A stretch of DNA of 64,000 nt, from assembly GCA_025094145.1 (NCBI GenBank), contig JALLLS010000078.1, positions 100,362 through 164,361 on the forward strand. Reading direction: 5' to 3'. The translations under genes were made by a program, and so were the position numbers. Below the pieces are notes generated by a model. The model did not search any database. It saw nothing but the letters and a program-made list of their open reading frames with translations, and was not told the DNA's origin. This DNA comes from Spinellus fusiger (lineage: Eukaryota; Mucoromycota; Mucoromycetes; Mucorales; Phycomycetaceae). This document shows positions 13,370 to 27,696 of this stretch, in pieces; within the stretch, counting starts at the first letter, position 1, and every line of letters begins with the position of its first letter.

Positions 13370-16300
13370 ATGACCACGCTACAGGTGTATGCCCACAGAC
13401 TGAGTGATCCTGCCATAGGTAAACTGCACCACACCTTATGGACAGTGACTGATACACACGTCTATTAGCACCTGCTCTCAAAGTCACCATTGTTAATGAG
13501 TTACGTGATCAGGTGGAAGTGTTCCAAACACTCGAATATCCTCGCTTCTTATCCACCCTCATCCCTGTCTTTCTCGATATTCTTCAAAACGGCACACCTG
13601 TCTTTGTAAGCAATGCAACAGAACAGGTCAGTTCATGTCACTATTTATCAGCCATACTCGTACCATGCCATTGACGCACTATTAGAAACTAAGGAACATT
13701 ATCCTTGAAATTATCTTTCGACTACCACAAACAGAGCCACTGAAGGAGTTTGCTTCAGACATATGCAAGACGCTGATGTACTTGATGCGAGTAGAAAATG
13801 AAGACAATGCAGTTGTGTGTGTCAAGATCATCATTGATCTTCATCGGTCTTTCAAGAACGTCGTGGAAGACCAAGTCCAACCCTTTCTCGAGATAGTCCA
13901 AGAGATCTTCTGCAATATGGAACAGACAGTGAAAGATTGTTTTGATACACCAAGCACGCCAGCTGGTTCGGCAACGGTAAATACCATGGATTTGTTTTAT
14001 TTTCATTTGTTTTATTACTAAGATCTGTTGATTGTGGGTATAGCCTGGAAACAACTCACTCTCAGCTAGTTCTCCACGTCCAATGTCGCCTGCAGCCGAC
14101 ATGTCAGAAACACCCTCCAAAATACTACCCAAAAGTCTTTACAGTTTTAAAGTATTGACAGAATGTCCCATCATTGTTGTTTTGTTATTTCAATCACACA
14201 GACGCCTAGCACAGGAAAACATTATGAAGTTTCTTCCATTAATATTTGAAGTAAGATGGAATGCGAGAATAAGACAGTGAGAATTATAGGCTGAACACAC
14301 ACACACACCCCTTTCCTTCTCTCTAGACACTCGGTCTTCAAGCAAAACCACAATTGGAAGCCTCTAATGCTGCTAGAGCTAAGGATGAAATATTCATAGG
14401 TGTTAGTCCAGAGATAAAAAACCGCAGTGTCTATTGTGATTTTATTGTAGCTCAAGTCAAGGTGAATATCTCCCAATCCCTATGCATATACTTATTCACA
14501 GTAATAGACAATGTCTTTCTTAGCCTACATACTCCGTAGCTACACGACCTTATTACGACCCTACCAAAACCAGATTCCCGACTTTGTACTGCGGTTATTG
14601 CGAGAATGTCCTCCTGAATCTTCAGGCACCCGAAAGGTAATACCTACATGCATAAGGAAATGTTACCATTTTGACAGGAATTGCTTGTCGCCACTCGCCA
14701 CATTCTCTCAACTGAATTGCGGTCCTCTTTTGTTCCTAAAATTGATCTACTTTTAAATGAAAAAGTATTGATTGGTACAGGCGTGACATCGTACGAGTCT
14801 CTCAGGTAACCTAGACTAAAGAGCAAAGAAAGAAAGAGAATTCATACAGCCCATAGACCTTTAGCCTATAGTATGCTGGCTGATCTTATTCATCATGTCC
14901 GATCTGAACTGACACCAGCACAACTATCTCGAACTGTGTATATATATTCTCACAATCTCCACGACGCCTCTTTAGCACCAAGTATCCAGACAATGTGTGG
15001 AAAGTTGCTACTCAATCTGATGGACTGTATAATGAAAATCAATAATAAGGCAGAGGGTAAATCTACAGATTCCTTATAAGAGTACTCATCTGATTTCAGG
15101 CAGAGAACTACTAATGCGTATTCTTGATGCCTTTGCCGGTAAGTTTGCAGCACTTAATATTCAGTTTGATGCATGTGTGAAGCAGTACAAAAAGAGAAAA
15201 CAACAGTCAGAAGAAGAGAGTCCAGAAGAAGACGAGTTTAATTTTGACCGTTCAAGATCTATCCACACGGCAGCATTCTTACCCGACGTAGCTCAAGATG
15301 GGATCAAAGGTATTTACTTTTACTCCTTATTCATATAAGAGAGAGAGAAAGAGAGAGAGAGGGATAAATGTTGATTTAGATCACCATTGAACATAGATGG
15401 CCGGTTTTTATTCAAGAACCTTGCCATTGGATTAAAGCCAATGTTTGTTGGTTTAAGACACTGCAATCCTATTCCTGCCACAGACGTCAATCCTCAAACC
15501 TATTCTCAGTTTGTGAGAGGATTTAGTCAGGACGACATTGAAACATTCTTGAGATTATTTAGAGAAGGACTCATGTGTTTTGAATACTTTAACGTCGAGA
15601 ACTATGGACCTGACGGCACACCCACCAACCACTCTTCCAGCCATTTATCAGAAAGGAGTGAAAGCTCCATTGGATCCAACGAACTCACACTTAAACTTGG
15701 AACTCAAATACCTAATGAAAAGGATATTCTTGATCTGTTTTCAATTGTATTCACACTTCTAGATCCAGCAGTTTTCCAAGAGATATTTGCTTCACAGATG
15801 GATTTTTTCTTTGAACGCATGCTTGTCAATACTACACTGCTACATGTTGCGCAGTATTTCCTAGTCAATGATATCACTTCTCAAGGATTTGTTGGTATTC
15901 TGATTCGATTTCTTGTGGATCGCATTGATCAATTGGGTGAAGAGGACATGCATTACTCAGCAGTTATGTTGCACCTCTTCCGACTGGCATTTATGGCTGT
16001 CAACTTGTTCCCAGACACCAATGAAGCTATTCTACAACCCTATCTGAGTAATCTAGTGATGGGATGCTTCAAACTGGCTACCAAAGCAAAAGAACCAGCC
16101 AATTACTTTCTACTCCTACGCGCACTGTTCAAGAGTATAGGAGGAGGTCGGTTTGAATTGCTCTACAAAGAAGTATCCCCTCTATTGCAAGTACTTTTGG
16201 AAAACCTAAATTCTCTACTGACACTGGCCCATAAACCAGAGATGCGAAACTTGTTTGTTGAGTTATGTCTAGCAGTTCCTGTTCGATTAAGTACTTTACT

Positions 16301-19300
16301 TCCTTACCTGCCATATTTGATGCGGCCTCTTGTGATTGCTCTTCAGGCAGACCAGGAGTTGGTGTCGCAGGGTTTACGCACCATGGAGCTATGCAATGAT
16401 AACTTGAATCCAGAATTCTTGGATCATATTATGGCACCTGTTATGAAGGAACTTATGGATGCACTCTGGAGCCACCTAAAGCCTCTTCCTTACAACCAAC
16501 AGCACAGTCATACTGCCATGAGAATTCTTGGTAAACTTGGCGGAAGAAATAGAAGGATGCTCAAGAGTCCACCCAAACTCACGTATAATCAGCGAATCGA
16601 TAGTGGTGTGTCAGTTGAGGTTGTATTTGATCCTAGCACAACACCCCATACACTCTCCCTTGATAAGTGCCTTGAAGTTGCAGTAAAGACACTTGAAAAG
16701 CCCGATGTTGATATATTCTACAAGAAACATGCCTATGAGTTTTTAAAAGCCAACATCTCACTGATGCTTGACCTTGAAGATGGACCTGAGGATCTTGCTC
16801 AATCACTCCATCAGCGTGTAAAACAGCATTTGGTCAATAAGAAATCAACCGAAACATCAGCAGAGAAAGAAAAGTCAGAAGAGAAACCATTGTCAGAAGG
16901 AGAAAATACTATTGTTGGAATGGCACTAAAGGAAAACGGAATGAAGCCAAAGCGATTATCTGGTAATGGATATACAAAGTACCTATCCAAGCGTGTAGCC
17001 CAAGAAGACGCACTTCGGACTATTCTTGTGTCTATCATGAAGGCTTCTACAATTCCTGAGCTGAGTGCTAATGCTTGGCCTTTCTTCAGCAATATTTGTC
17101 GCTATTTCACATTGCTTCATATTAGTGAGGCTGTAGAAGTCAAAGAGAGTGGTAACAAGCCCTTGTCAGATATGATGGATGAACGTCTGGCTGTTCAGAA
17201 CCTGAATACAACCTTATTAGTAGAGGCTATTGTCAAGGTTATTGCTTCTGAAGATATACGTCTTCGTAAAAGAGCAGAAGAGGCCTTTCAAATATGTTTT
17301 GAAACAGCAGCAAATATGATGGGTGGCAAAGAACATGTTTGGCTTCTTCCCATCTTCCGAGTGTTTGCTTCTCAATTCTGCTCTTGTTGTTATAAGCAAG
17401 AGTGGTATAAAAAGCGAGGTGGATGTCTTGGAATTTCTATTATGAGCTCACAGCTAGATATGGGGACTCATTGGATGCGTGAGCATGAACTTGACTTTAT
17501 TCGCTCTCTTCTTTTTGTATTGAAAGATGCAGCACCAGAGATGGCTAATGTAAACACAGCAGAGGCAACACAAACACTTTCACATGTTCTCAAGGTCTGT
17601 AATCGACCTGAAGATGATGAGTCTCCTGAAACACAACAGAAGTTCCAGAATCTGATTGCTCTTTTATTAAGTGAGCTATCTAATTCTAATAGTACCGTGC
17701 GTGAAACTATCCAGTCCTCTTTCCAGTTGTTAGCCGACTTAACAGGCAATGAAGTCACTGAGCTACTGGCACCTGTCAGAGAGCGTTTAGTAGCACCTAT
17801 TTTTGCTAAACCACTTCGCGCCTTACCTTTTGCCATGCAAATAGGCCACATTGACGCCATCACCTACTGCTTGACCTTACGCCCACCCTTTCTGGAGTTC
17901 AATGATGAGCTGATTCGTTTATTGCACGAGGCATTGGCATTAGCAGATGCTGAAGATCAAGCTTTAGTGAGCCGTAGTTCACAATATAAAAACGCCAACT
18001 CACTGATGAATCTACGTATTGTCTGTATCAAACTTCTGTCAGCTGCCATGGCCTGCTCTGACTTTTCCAATCAACGCCAAACACATACACGTGCTCGTAT
18101 CATTCAAGTGTTCTTCAAGTCACTCTATTCTAAATCTGCTGAAGTGGTGGAAGCTGCTCACCGTGGTCTTAAACAAGTGTTGGCCCAGCAACATAAGCTA
18201 CCGAAAGAATTATTACAGCAAGGATTAAGACCTATTCTCACCACCCTGTCTAACCATAAGACACTGAGTGTAGCTGGACTGGAGGGATTGGCCCGCTTAC
18301 TGGAACTACTTACCAACTACTTTAAAGTGGAAATCGGTAAAAAGTTGTTGGATCATTTGAAGCAGTGGGCTGAACCAAAAGTCCTTCAAGAGGCAGCAGG
18401 AAAATCACTAAGTGAAAACCATGAAGTGAAGATTATTGTCGCTATCCTTAACATATTCCATCTTCTTCCTGCTGCAGCTCATATTTTCCTAGATGAATTA
18501 GTCACGGTAGTACTGGACATGGAGGAACATTTGAGAAGAACACTATCAAGCCCTTTTAGACCTAATCTAATCAAATATCTTAATCGCTATCCCTCTGAGA
18601 CCATTGCTTATTTCTATGAGAGACTCAACAATCCTCGCTGTAGTCGTTTGTTTGTTGATATCCTCAGCACAGAAAATGCATCACAGCTTCGTGATGAGGT
18701 CTCTAAATCACCTTCAGAACTTATCGTTAGAACCTTTCAAGTGGCAGATAATCTTGCTATGCATTTCCAAGGCGTTTATATTATTTCTGAGATTGTTACC
18801 TACGATAAAGACTGGCTGGCAGGACAAGCACAGATCATGGAGTGTCTTTTGAATTTATGGAGATCATCGACTCGTTTCGAAAGAGTGAAAAAAGAAGATC
18901 CACAAGATGCACTTGTTACCCGTGAATCCATTCGCCTTGCCCGTGTCTTTATCATGCATCTAAAGGCTCACCCAGATGACATTGAGTTGATCTTTGAGCT
19001 TGTTTCTCTCTTTGCACAGGAATCTGATGTTGACTTGTCTTTTTTAAGATCCTTTTTCTTAGACACAGTTGCTCTTAAATATACACCTACCAGAAAGCGT
19101 AAACTACTCGATGTGTTTTTGCAAAGATATTCAGATGCTTCTGTTTCTTCTTATGTCAAAATGATGACTCTCCGTCATGTCATCAATCCCTCGCTACTTG
19201 TGACTCTAGTACGCAAAGACAGTGGAGCTGCTGAGATATTTGATACAAAGATGTTGGAGCAACTTGAAATCAAGATATGGGCACCCTTCAATTCAGATTC

Positions 19301-22300
19301 ATCTGAGGATAATCAGTATACAGAAGATGCATTACGTATTGAGATGTTACAATTAACAGCCATGATTATTCAATATGCACCACAACTGCTGACTGACTTG
19401 CGTAAAGAAGTAATTAAATTTGGTTGGAATCATCTTCGTTTGGATGATGCCACTAGTAAACAAGCAGCCTATGTCTTGATTTCTCGTTTCATTGCAACCT
19501 ACGAGAGTCCAAGTAAGATTGCTATTCAGATTTATGCTGCTTTGCTACGTGCACATCTATCAGAAGCCCGTATTCTAGTCAAGCAGGGACTTGATATTTT
19601 GGCACCCGTTCTTCCTAAACGCATTCCTCTACTGCAAACGGAAAGAATACCAACATGGGTGCGACTAACTCGCAAAGTGGTTGTAGAAGATACACACAGT
19701 ATATCACAACTTGTCAATGTCTATCAATTACTAGTACGCCATCCAGACCTATTCTATGACTACCGAGAACATTTCTTGCCTCAGATTGTAAATGCACTGC
19801 CAAAACTGGGCTTATTACAAAATGCAACTCCCGAGCATAAGCTATTAACAGTTGAGTTGGCTGAACTCGTTCTCAAATGGGAAAAGGCACGTTTCTCTAC
19901 GATAAAACCAGAGGAGACTGCAGCTGCACAGACACCCAAACGAAAGTCAGAACTACCTGTGGATGGAGCACGCAAAAAGATTCTAGTAGAGGATTCGGCT
20001 GGAGAAGCAAAGGGAGTGAGTCCTGAGGCATTGACTACAGGAAAAGAGTATACACCCAGCCTAGCCTTACGAGAGAGTTTGATAGGCTATCTTGTTCGAC
20101 TTGCCTGTGCTCTTTATATGGCCACAGACCAAATCCAACGAAGGCTAGTACAGCGCACAATTGAACTTATAAAGGATTTACTAGTCCCTAATCTCTGGTC
20201 TGATGTTCATGTTAAGTTCTCTCACTTGGAACGTACTTTGACAGTCAAAGAGATGGCAGAAATGTTGCTGCCGAGTGTTTGCAGTGCCTTGGAAATACTT
20301 ACAATCGACATTACTTATAAGCCAGCAGAGTGGTTTATTATCAACATGAGCCAACTCTACCGATTGTTGGAGACAAGTATTAAATCCGACAATGTTCGTG
20401 TTCAAACTGCACTGTATCCTGCTCTTGTTCGGATATTTAAGGCTATCAGTGAGACAAGACACGCCGATAGTACAGAACAAGAGATACAGAATTCAGATGT
20501 CGCTAGTTTTGTATCCTTGGTGGATTCTATTATTACTGACGGTATTACCAACCTGAACAACACCTTTGCAGTGCTGAAACTACTACAGGCTGCTTGTAGT
20601 AGTCGTAGTGAACATCTAGATACTTTTGTTCCTGGATTGATCAAAATGCTACAAAAACTTACCAAGGAACACACAGTGCCTTCTCATGTCTCTTCTTCTG
20701 TTGGTTATGACTCCCATGTAAATCTACTTATTATTGGTCTTAATCTTCTAAGAAAGCGTATTTCTCACTTGGGCGATCAACGACGCTGGTTCTTAACCTG
20801 TATGATTCAGCTGATTGAGAAATCACCCGATGTTCAGCTCCTACGAGCCATTCTGGAGATGATCAGCGAGTGGACATTAAGCAAGACAGAGACATTCCCT
20901 ACCATCAAAGAAAAAGCAGGGATGCTAGTAAAAATGATGACTTTTGAAGGACGCGGAGATTCCAAGTTGACAGAGGACTTTTTGAAATTAGTGATTGAGA
21001 TCTACAGTGACCCTAATCTTGCACGTTCAGAACTCACAGTTCGTCTTGAACAAGCCTTTTTGCTTGGGTCTCGCAGTGAAAACCCACACATCAGAACAGA
21101 ATTTATGCGTGTGTTTGATCGCAGTGTTGGTCGCTCACTCTATAGTCGACTAAACTATATTCTCGGTGTTCAGAACTGGGAGTTCTTGTCCAATACTTTT
21201 TGGCTTCATCAAGCATTGGATCTCTTGCTAGGTGTTGTGAAGGTCAACACATATATTACCTCACCCCAAGCATTCCGAGTGAAGTCTATTCGAAGTGTAG
21301 TATCCATTGAAGAACCATCAAGTACACAGGTACCACAGGTCATTACCAGTCTCATTGAAAACCACCAAGACTTTCTGAAGGAGCTGAAGGAGTATGCCAT
21401 GAACAACTTGATTGGATCTTCAAGACAGCTTCAATACCTTGATTCAGAAGCTACTTTGAAGCTGTGGGTTGAGCTTTTCCCCATGTGTTGGTCAACCTTG
21501 ACTAGCACCGAGCGACATGATTTGACTAAAGTCATCATCAACTTACTTTCTAAAGACTACCATAACAAACAAACAGAGAAGCGGCCTAATGTTATTCAAG
21601 CCCTATTAACAGGTATTGCACGTACTTCTGTGACGATCAAGCTTCCACCTCACTTGGTAAAGTATCTTGGTAAAGCCCATAATGCATGGCACACTGCTAT
21701 TGAGATACTTCAGCAAACAGCCACCACCGGCAGACTTGTTGACTCTTCTAAAGATGATCAGACCAATCGTGAACGTACTTTAGATGCTTTGGCTGAAATG
21801 TATTCGAATCTCGGTGAGCAGGACATGTTCTATGGACTATGGAGACGAAGAAGTACCTATAGTGAGACCAACGTAGCAGTTTCTTGTGAACAGAGTGGCA
21901 TGTGGATGCAAGCACAAAACATGTACGAAAATGCCCAGATCAAAGCAAGAAGTGGAGTGCTTCCATTCACAGAATCAGAGTATATGTTATGGGAAGATCA
22001 TTGGATTGAATGCACACAAAAACTACAGCAATGGGATATTTTAACTGACTTGGCCAAGCATGATGGCAATACCAATCTGTTATTGGAGTGTGCTTGGCGT
22101 CTGTCAGACTGGACGGCAGAGCGTGAATTGTTAGAGCAGTCTCTACAACAAGTGGCAGATTCTCCATCCCCAAGACACAAAGTGTTTGAGGCTTTCTTGT
22201 CTCTTATCAAATCACACACCAATGAAGAGCGATTGTCAGAATTCACCCGTATTTGTGAAGAAGGCGTTCAATTGTCATTGCGCAAATGGCACTCACTTCC

Positions 22301-25300
22301 ACCTATTGTTTCTCAAAGTCATCTGCCTCTTCTCCAGATATTCCAGCAGTATCTTGAGCTTCAAGAAGCAAGTCAAATATTCAATAGTCTAATAACTACA
22401 ACAGCCCAGAACCTTGATCAGCGATCTGCTGAGCTAAGAAGTATTCTAGGTACATGGCGTGAACGACTGCCAAATACATGGGATGATATCAATGTATGGA
22501 GTGATTTAGTAGCCTGGAGACAGCATATCTTTAGTGCCATAAACCGTACCTACCTTCCTCTTATTCCTTTACTTCAACCTCAACCAGGACCTGCCAACTC
22601 TGGCAGTGGAAACTCTTTTGCTTATCGTGGTTATCATGAAACGGCTTGGATTATCAATCGATTTGCTCATGTAGCACGTAAACACCAACTCTACGATGTG
22701 TGTATCAACTATCTTACTAAAATATACACACTGCCCAACATTGAGATCCAGGAAGCATTTCTAAAACTGAGAGAGCAGGCAAAGTGCTACTATCAGAATC
22801 AATCTGAAATGACAGCTGGTCTTGATGTGATCAATAACACCAATCTAATGTACTTTACCCAACAACAAAAGGCAGAGTTTTTTACACTCAAGGGCATGTT
22901 CTTGGCCAAATTAAGCCAGAACAACGAAGCCAATGAAGCTTTTGTCAATGCAGTTCAGATTGATCTATCTTTGCCACGTGCATGGGCTGAATGGGGTCGC
23001 TATAATGATAGACGATTTAAAGAAAGTCCAAAAGAACTCAACTGGGCCAATAATGCAGTGAGCTGTTATTTGCAAGCGGCTGGTATCTATAAGAATTCAA
23101 AGGCTCGTAAATATCTATTGCGTGTTCTCTGGCTACTTAGTCTTGACGATCAAAGTGGTACAATTTCTCGTGCGTTTGAAGGGTATAAAGGAGAATGGCC
23201 TGTTTGGTATTGGATTACCTTTATTCCTCAGTTGTTAACTGCATTACAGCATAAAGAAGCAAGGCATGCACGAGCTATCTTGATTCGTATTGCTAAGCAG
23301 TATCCTCAGGTAAAATGATGATAGAAATAAGAAGTATAAAAGGACCCAAGGGTCAGATGTAATGGATGATGAAGAAGAAGGAAAAAAAATAGTATTCATA
23401 GAGACTATCTTTTCTAGGCCTTACACTTCCAATTACGTACAGCCAAGGAGGATGTTATGAAACGTCTGAATACAGCAGCGGGATCTACAGATGGCCATGC
23501 TCATAGTGCTTCACATTCAGATGGATCTAGTGATTCTCCTGCCAATGCACCTATTAAGAGTGATGGCAGTGTTCATGTGAAAAAAGAACCTAGAGCACAT
23601 GGAATGACAGAAGATCCCAAGTCAAAGAATCCCAGAGCCCAGACTTCAGGTACTTCAAAAGAGGATACAGACACCCCAGAGCAAGACAAAGTGGAAAAAA
23701 TGCAAGTAGATGGACCAGAAAAAGAAAGTATTTCAAGATCAAACATAAGTGCATCAGAAGTTATAAAGAATGAAGATGAGACAATGTATGATGCAAAAGC
23801 AGGAGATATTGTTGCTAAAGATGAAGACACAGTTATGGAGGTAAGCTAACAACTTCAAGGGATATTCGCTGATTTGATGTTCGTTAGGAAGCAAACCCAT
23901 CTCAGACAAATGGTACGAATTCTAGTACATCAGATCCAAATATATCACAGCCTGGATTTAACTCCCAGTCTTCTTTTGCTACAGGCTCTTTTAAAGGACC
24001 TCTTCCTGCTAGTGCAAACATGACATCGCTTACTGCACATCCATTGGATGAGATCATGGCAATGCTTAAGACAGGCTATCCTCTCCTTGCTTTATCTATG
24101 GAGACAATGGTTGATCAAATTCAGCTTAAATTCAAACCACAAGCAGATGAAGATATGTATCGATTAGTTGTTGCTCTCTACAATGAAGGTGCACAGGTAA
24201 GAATATCCTTGAATCAAGTGTACCATTAACATTTTATGATAGCAACTTCTGACACGTCTCACCAATCCTGGAGATACTCTTCAACTTGCTCACGCTACAG
24301 TAGCAAACATTGTTCGATTTGCCGACAGCTTGTATCCTGGACATATGAAGACAGCTTTTGTAAATGACTTTGCAAAGACAAAGCTTAATCTAGAAGAGTA
24401 CGTTGCCAAGTTGAGATTATGGCGTGATAAATTCGAAGCCATGTTGGATGCTCGACCTCGTAAACAGAAGTTAGAAACATCCTCGAGCTACTTGGCAGAA
24501 TTCCATCATTCACGCTTTGATGATGTAGAAATTCCTGGACAATATCTTTTGGTAGGCATTACTAATAGAATAGAAAACATATTTTATTTTTTTATTTATA
24601 AAAAAAAAAGCGTTTACTTATCTAATTTATATGGCTATAGCTCAAGGACAATGCCAATGACTTTTTGCGTATAGATAGATTTTTGCCTGAAGTCGAAGTA
24701 GTACGGAACTATGGAAATTGCTATAGAAGGTTGACAATTAGAGGAAATGATGGCACACTTCATCCATTTGTGATCCAGAATCCTGCTGCTCGTCAGTTCC
24801 GTCGTGAAGAAAGGTTGATGCAGCTATTCCGAATCCTGAATAGTGTCTTGGAAAGACGAAAAGAGAGTCGTATGCGCAATCTCTCTTTCCATCTTCCAAC
24901 GATTGTGCCTCTTGCACCTAATGTGCGTATGGTTCAAGATGACCCATCCTATTGCACTTTGTATGATATATATGAAGATCATTGTGATGAAGTTCATATG
25001 CACAAGGATGATCCTTTGGTTTATTTTGTAGAAAAATTCAAGAATAATGTGAATGTAAGTAATATAGTTTGAAATAGCATGTGTAGTTAATAATTATTGT
25101 ATGATAGGGACTGAACCAAAAAACAGAAGTACTGAACTTGAGAATGGAAATCAATGATGAGATTGCAAACACAATGGTACCTACTAATATTCTGACCAGA
25201 GTAAGTAAAGAAATGTTTAGTTTTATGAAGATGATGTCTTAACCTTTTCTATTTAGTATATGTTAAATACCATGGATTCCTATACTGACTATTGGATGCT

Positions 25301-25967
25301 CCGCAAACAATTTACATCACAATATGCCACTGCTACTTTCATGACTTATATATTTAGCGTGGGTCATCGTACACCTCATAAGATTGCCATTTCACGAAGT
25401 ACTGGTGATGTTCTAATGACCGAATTGCTGCCAGGTGAGATTTATCTGAATTGGACTATACTTATACCACATTACCTTAGGCTGGAATCAATCCAATCCA
25501 TTATTTGGTAATGGTGAAGCTGTTCCATTCCGATTCACACCAAATATTCAAGAATTCATTACACCTGTGGGTATCGAAGGACTATTTACTAGTTGCCTTA
25601 TGGCTACTGCTCGTAGTCTGACAGAGCCAGAGCTTGAGTTGGATCAGTATTTAAGTCTATTTGTCAGGGATGAGCTGATAACTTGGCATATGGCCAACCA
25701 CCGTTCTGTCACCGATATTCAATTCCGAGAACGAGTCAATACAAACGTACTTCAGATCATGACCAAAGCACAGTTCTCATCATGCAAAGCAGAACGAGAA
25801 AAGGTAAAACCAAATAAGAAATAATTCATTACATAAATTAACCAACTTTTTATTAGACCATAAATGCCAACAAACCAACAAACCAAAATGTTATTGATCT
25901 GATATCACAAGCAAGTAACCCTCAGAAAATGTCGCAAATGGAATGTACATGGATGCCGTGGTTATAA
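13370..25967 (+). CDS. TRA1: TRA1/TRRAP, scaffold subunit of SAGA and NuA4
   Basis: Giant HEAT-repeat pseudokinase that docks transcription activators and recruits histone acetyltransferases. Exons: 13370-13418, 13469-13626, 13686-13976, 14044-14250, 14327-14461, 14508-14636, 14678-14805, 14857-15056, 15100-15309, 15397-23309, 23418-23840, 23888-24196, 24243-24551, 24641-25054, 25108-25200, 25257-25434, 25481-25803, 25857-25967. The sum is 11,580 nt, 3859 aa, within the family range. HEAT repeats fill the N-terminal two thirds. A FAT region follows ([27 protein letters not shown]-like TPR repeats), then a PI3K-like domain, and the FATC end finishes MECTWMPWL, the Tra1 signature. The kinase domain lacks recognisable glycine-loop, HRD and DFG motifs, as known for the family. 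Exon 11 inserts an acidic Ser/Lys-rich linker before the kinase region. Introns cluster at both ends, leaving a 7.9-kb uninterrupted exon. Intron 9 ends at the AG at 15395-15396, not at the earlier AG, which would not keep frame. Confidence 0.96.
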
Positions 25968-26295
25968 AGTGGGGTACATGAAAAAATACACTTTTGAACT
26001 CCGTGTAATTTCTTTAACTTGCATACCTTACTTTTTTATAGCTATGACTTTATGACTATGTGAGCTATAGACTTTAAACTCTCAGTATAAAAAATAGAGC
26101 GTTTTGTAAAAAAATATATATATATTTATAAAATAAAAAGCATTTATTATTAAAGTATCTAGTGCTTTATAAGGCTATATTATATGACGATTGCTAACAA
26201 GTTCCTTAACCTCTACTTGTAATAAGACTTATAATAAGCCTGGCTGTGTATATTACCATTTCAGTATCAAAACATCTCTAATATCTTGGTGTGTA
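25968..26295. other. TRA1 3' flank, no gene
   Basis: AT-rich sequence between the TRA1 stop and the first Tc1/mariner terminal repeat. It contains an A-rich/TATA run near 26107-26150. No coding signal was seen. Confidence 0.6.
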
Positions 26296-27654
26296 GAGTG
26301 ACCAAACAAATGTAATCGATCATTTCAAATCCCGGGCTATTTTTATACCAAAAATAATAAACATTCTTCTTTCTTTCTTAATAACAATTATTTTTCTCTA
26401 ATGTCTGACTCATCCAGCACCGTGAACATCTTCACTAAGACCCCTGAGATTTATGGGAAATAGACAAGCCTCGAGACTTGTTCAGCCATTCTCCATGAGG
26501 TGCTAAACATGAACAACACTCTGGCCGAGGCATTTCGTATGTTCAATGTTCCTTGCAACACTGTAGGGGACATTGTGAGACACTTCAAGAAGACAGGCTT
26601 GGTAGTGTCTTCTCCCAAGAGTAGCTGAGGAAGAAATTTGGACGACAGAGCCCTCCGGTAGTTGAGAAGAACAGTAGTCAGTGATTCTCATCAGACCAAG
26701 GAGGTCATTAGGGCAAGCATGACCATCAAGGTATCAGACAAGACTCTGAAGAGGCAAATTGATGAAATGGACTTCCACTCTTTCAGTTCAGTGTTTAAGC
26801 CTCTTTTGACAAAGAGAAATATGGAAGCAAGGTTCCAGTGGGCCCGTGGGCACGTAGACTGGACGCTTGAGCAGTGGTGTGAGGTCGTCTGGTCTGATGA
26901 GTCCAGAGTAGAGCTCATGAGCTATGACAGGGGCTCAAAAGTCATCAGGCAGCCTGTTAAGGCCTTTGAGCCTAAGAATGTCATAGAAATGAAGAGGTTT
27001 GGAGGTGGTGGAGTGATGGTATGGGGCTGTTTCAGTGGTGAAGGAGTTGGGAGATTGATCGTAGTGGAGGGTAGGATAAACTCCGCCAAGTACATTGATG
27101 TCTTGGGAGATGTCTACTGCCATGAACTCGAGTATCTCTCTTCTAAAGCCTGGAGTAAGTTTCTACCTACAGGAAGACAATGCTAGACCCTATAAGAGCA
27201 GAGAAACTTGTGAATGGAAGGCAGCAAAGAGGATGAAAACTCTTCCTTACTGGCCCTCACAATACTGATCTCAATCCAATGGAGCATCTATGGGCCTACC
27301 TCAAGAAGGTTATCAGGAAGAACAGGAGGGTATATTCCACCAAGAAGAAGTTGGAGGCGGCCCTGATGCTGGGATGGGGTAAAATATTGAAGAAAGTGAC
27401 AGACACCCTCATTGTCAGCATGGGGCGGAGATGCCAGGCAGTCCATAGATGCTAAGGGTGGCCACAGTGGCTATTAAGTCGTCTTTTAATAATAATAATA
27501 AACCTCTATAATTTATTTTAAACACTATTACCTTTATCTATTCAAAGTTTCACGTCTTTAGCTAATGGATTCATGAAGTTATAGCACTATTAAGAAAAGT
27601 ATATTTAAAAGGAAATCTGCATTTGAAAACGTCGATTAAATCTGTCGAGTCACT
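26296..27654 (+). mobile_element. Tc1/mariner DNA transposon, decayed
   Basis: About 1.36 kb delimited by imperfect inverted ends. Left AGTGAC..ACA.AT.TAATCGA...TTTCAAAT (from 26298) matches the reverse complement of the right end up to 27652. TA dinucleotides flank both ends (26294-26295 and 27655-27656), as expected for the superfamily. The enclosed frame encodes a transposase from about 26401, with helix-turn-helix-like FNVPCNTVGDIVRHF. Stop codons occur near 26461 and 26622. The catalytic core VVWSDES is at about 26885-26905, followed by EDNARP near 27173 and LNPMEHLW near 27272. Frameshifts at about 27165 and 27240 separate these blocks. The DDE triad residues can therefore be found but not in one frame; the copy should be inactive. 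Confidence 0.85.
26401..27456 (+). pseudogene. Tc1/mariner transposase pseudogene
   Basis: Broken DDE transposase inside the 26296-27654 element. The longest uninterrupted part (26662-27186) covers the mid-region with ARGHVDWTLEQW, WSDESRVELM and FGGGGVMVWGCFSGEG, all typical of Tc1 transposases. The 5' part has in-frame stops. The 3' part shifts frame twice, then continues with the DLNPMEHLWAYLKK block and ends with a C-terminal RCQAVHRC near 27456. Related in family, but not closely, to the transposase at 37136. Confidence 0.88.
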
Positions 27655-27696
27655 TTATGTTTTGGATTTGAAATCTACCTAAAATTCTATAAAGTC

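Noticed and set aside
15378..15396. First AG after TRA1 intron 9 (15378-15379) as acceptor
   Set aside because: The phase does not match exon 9 and it gives an immediate stop; the next AG gives [13 protein letters not shown] in frame.
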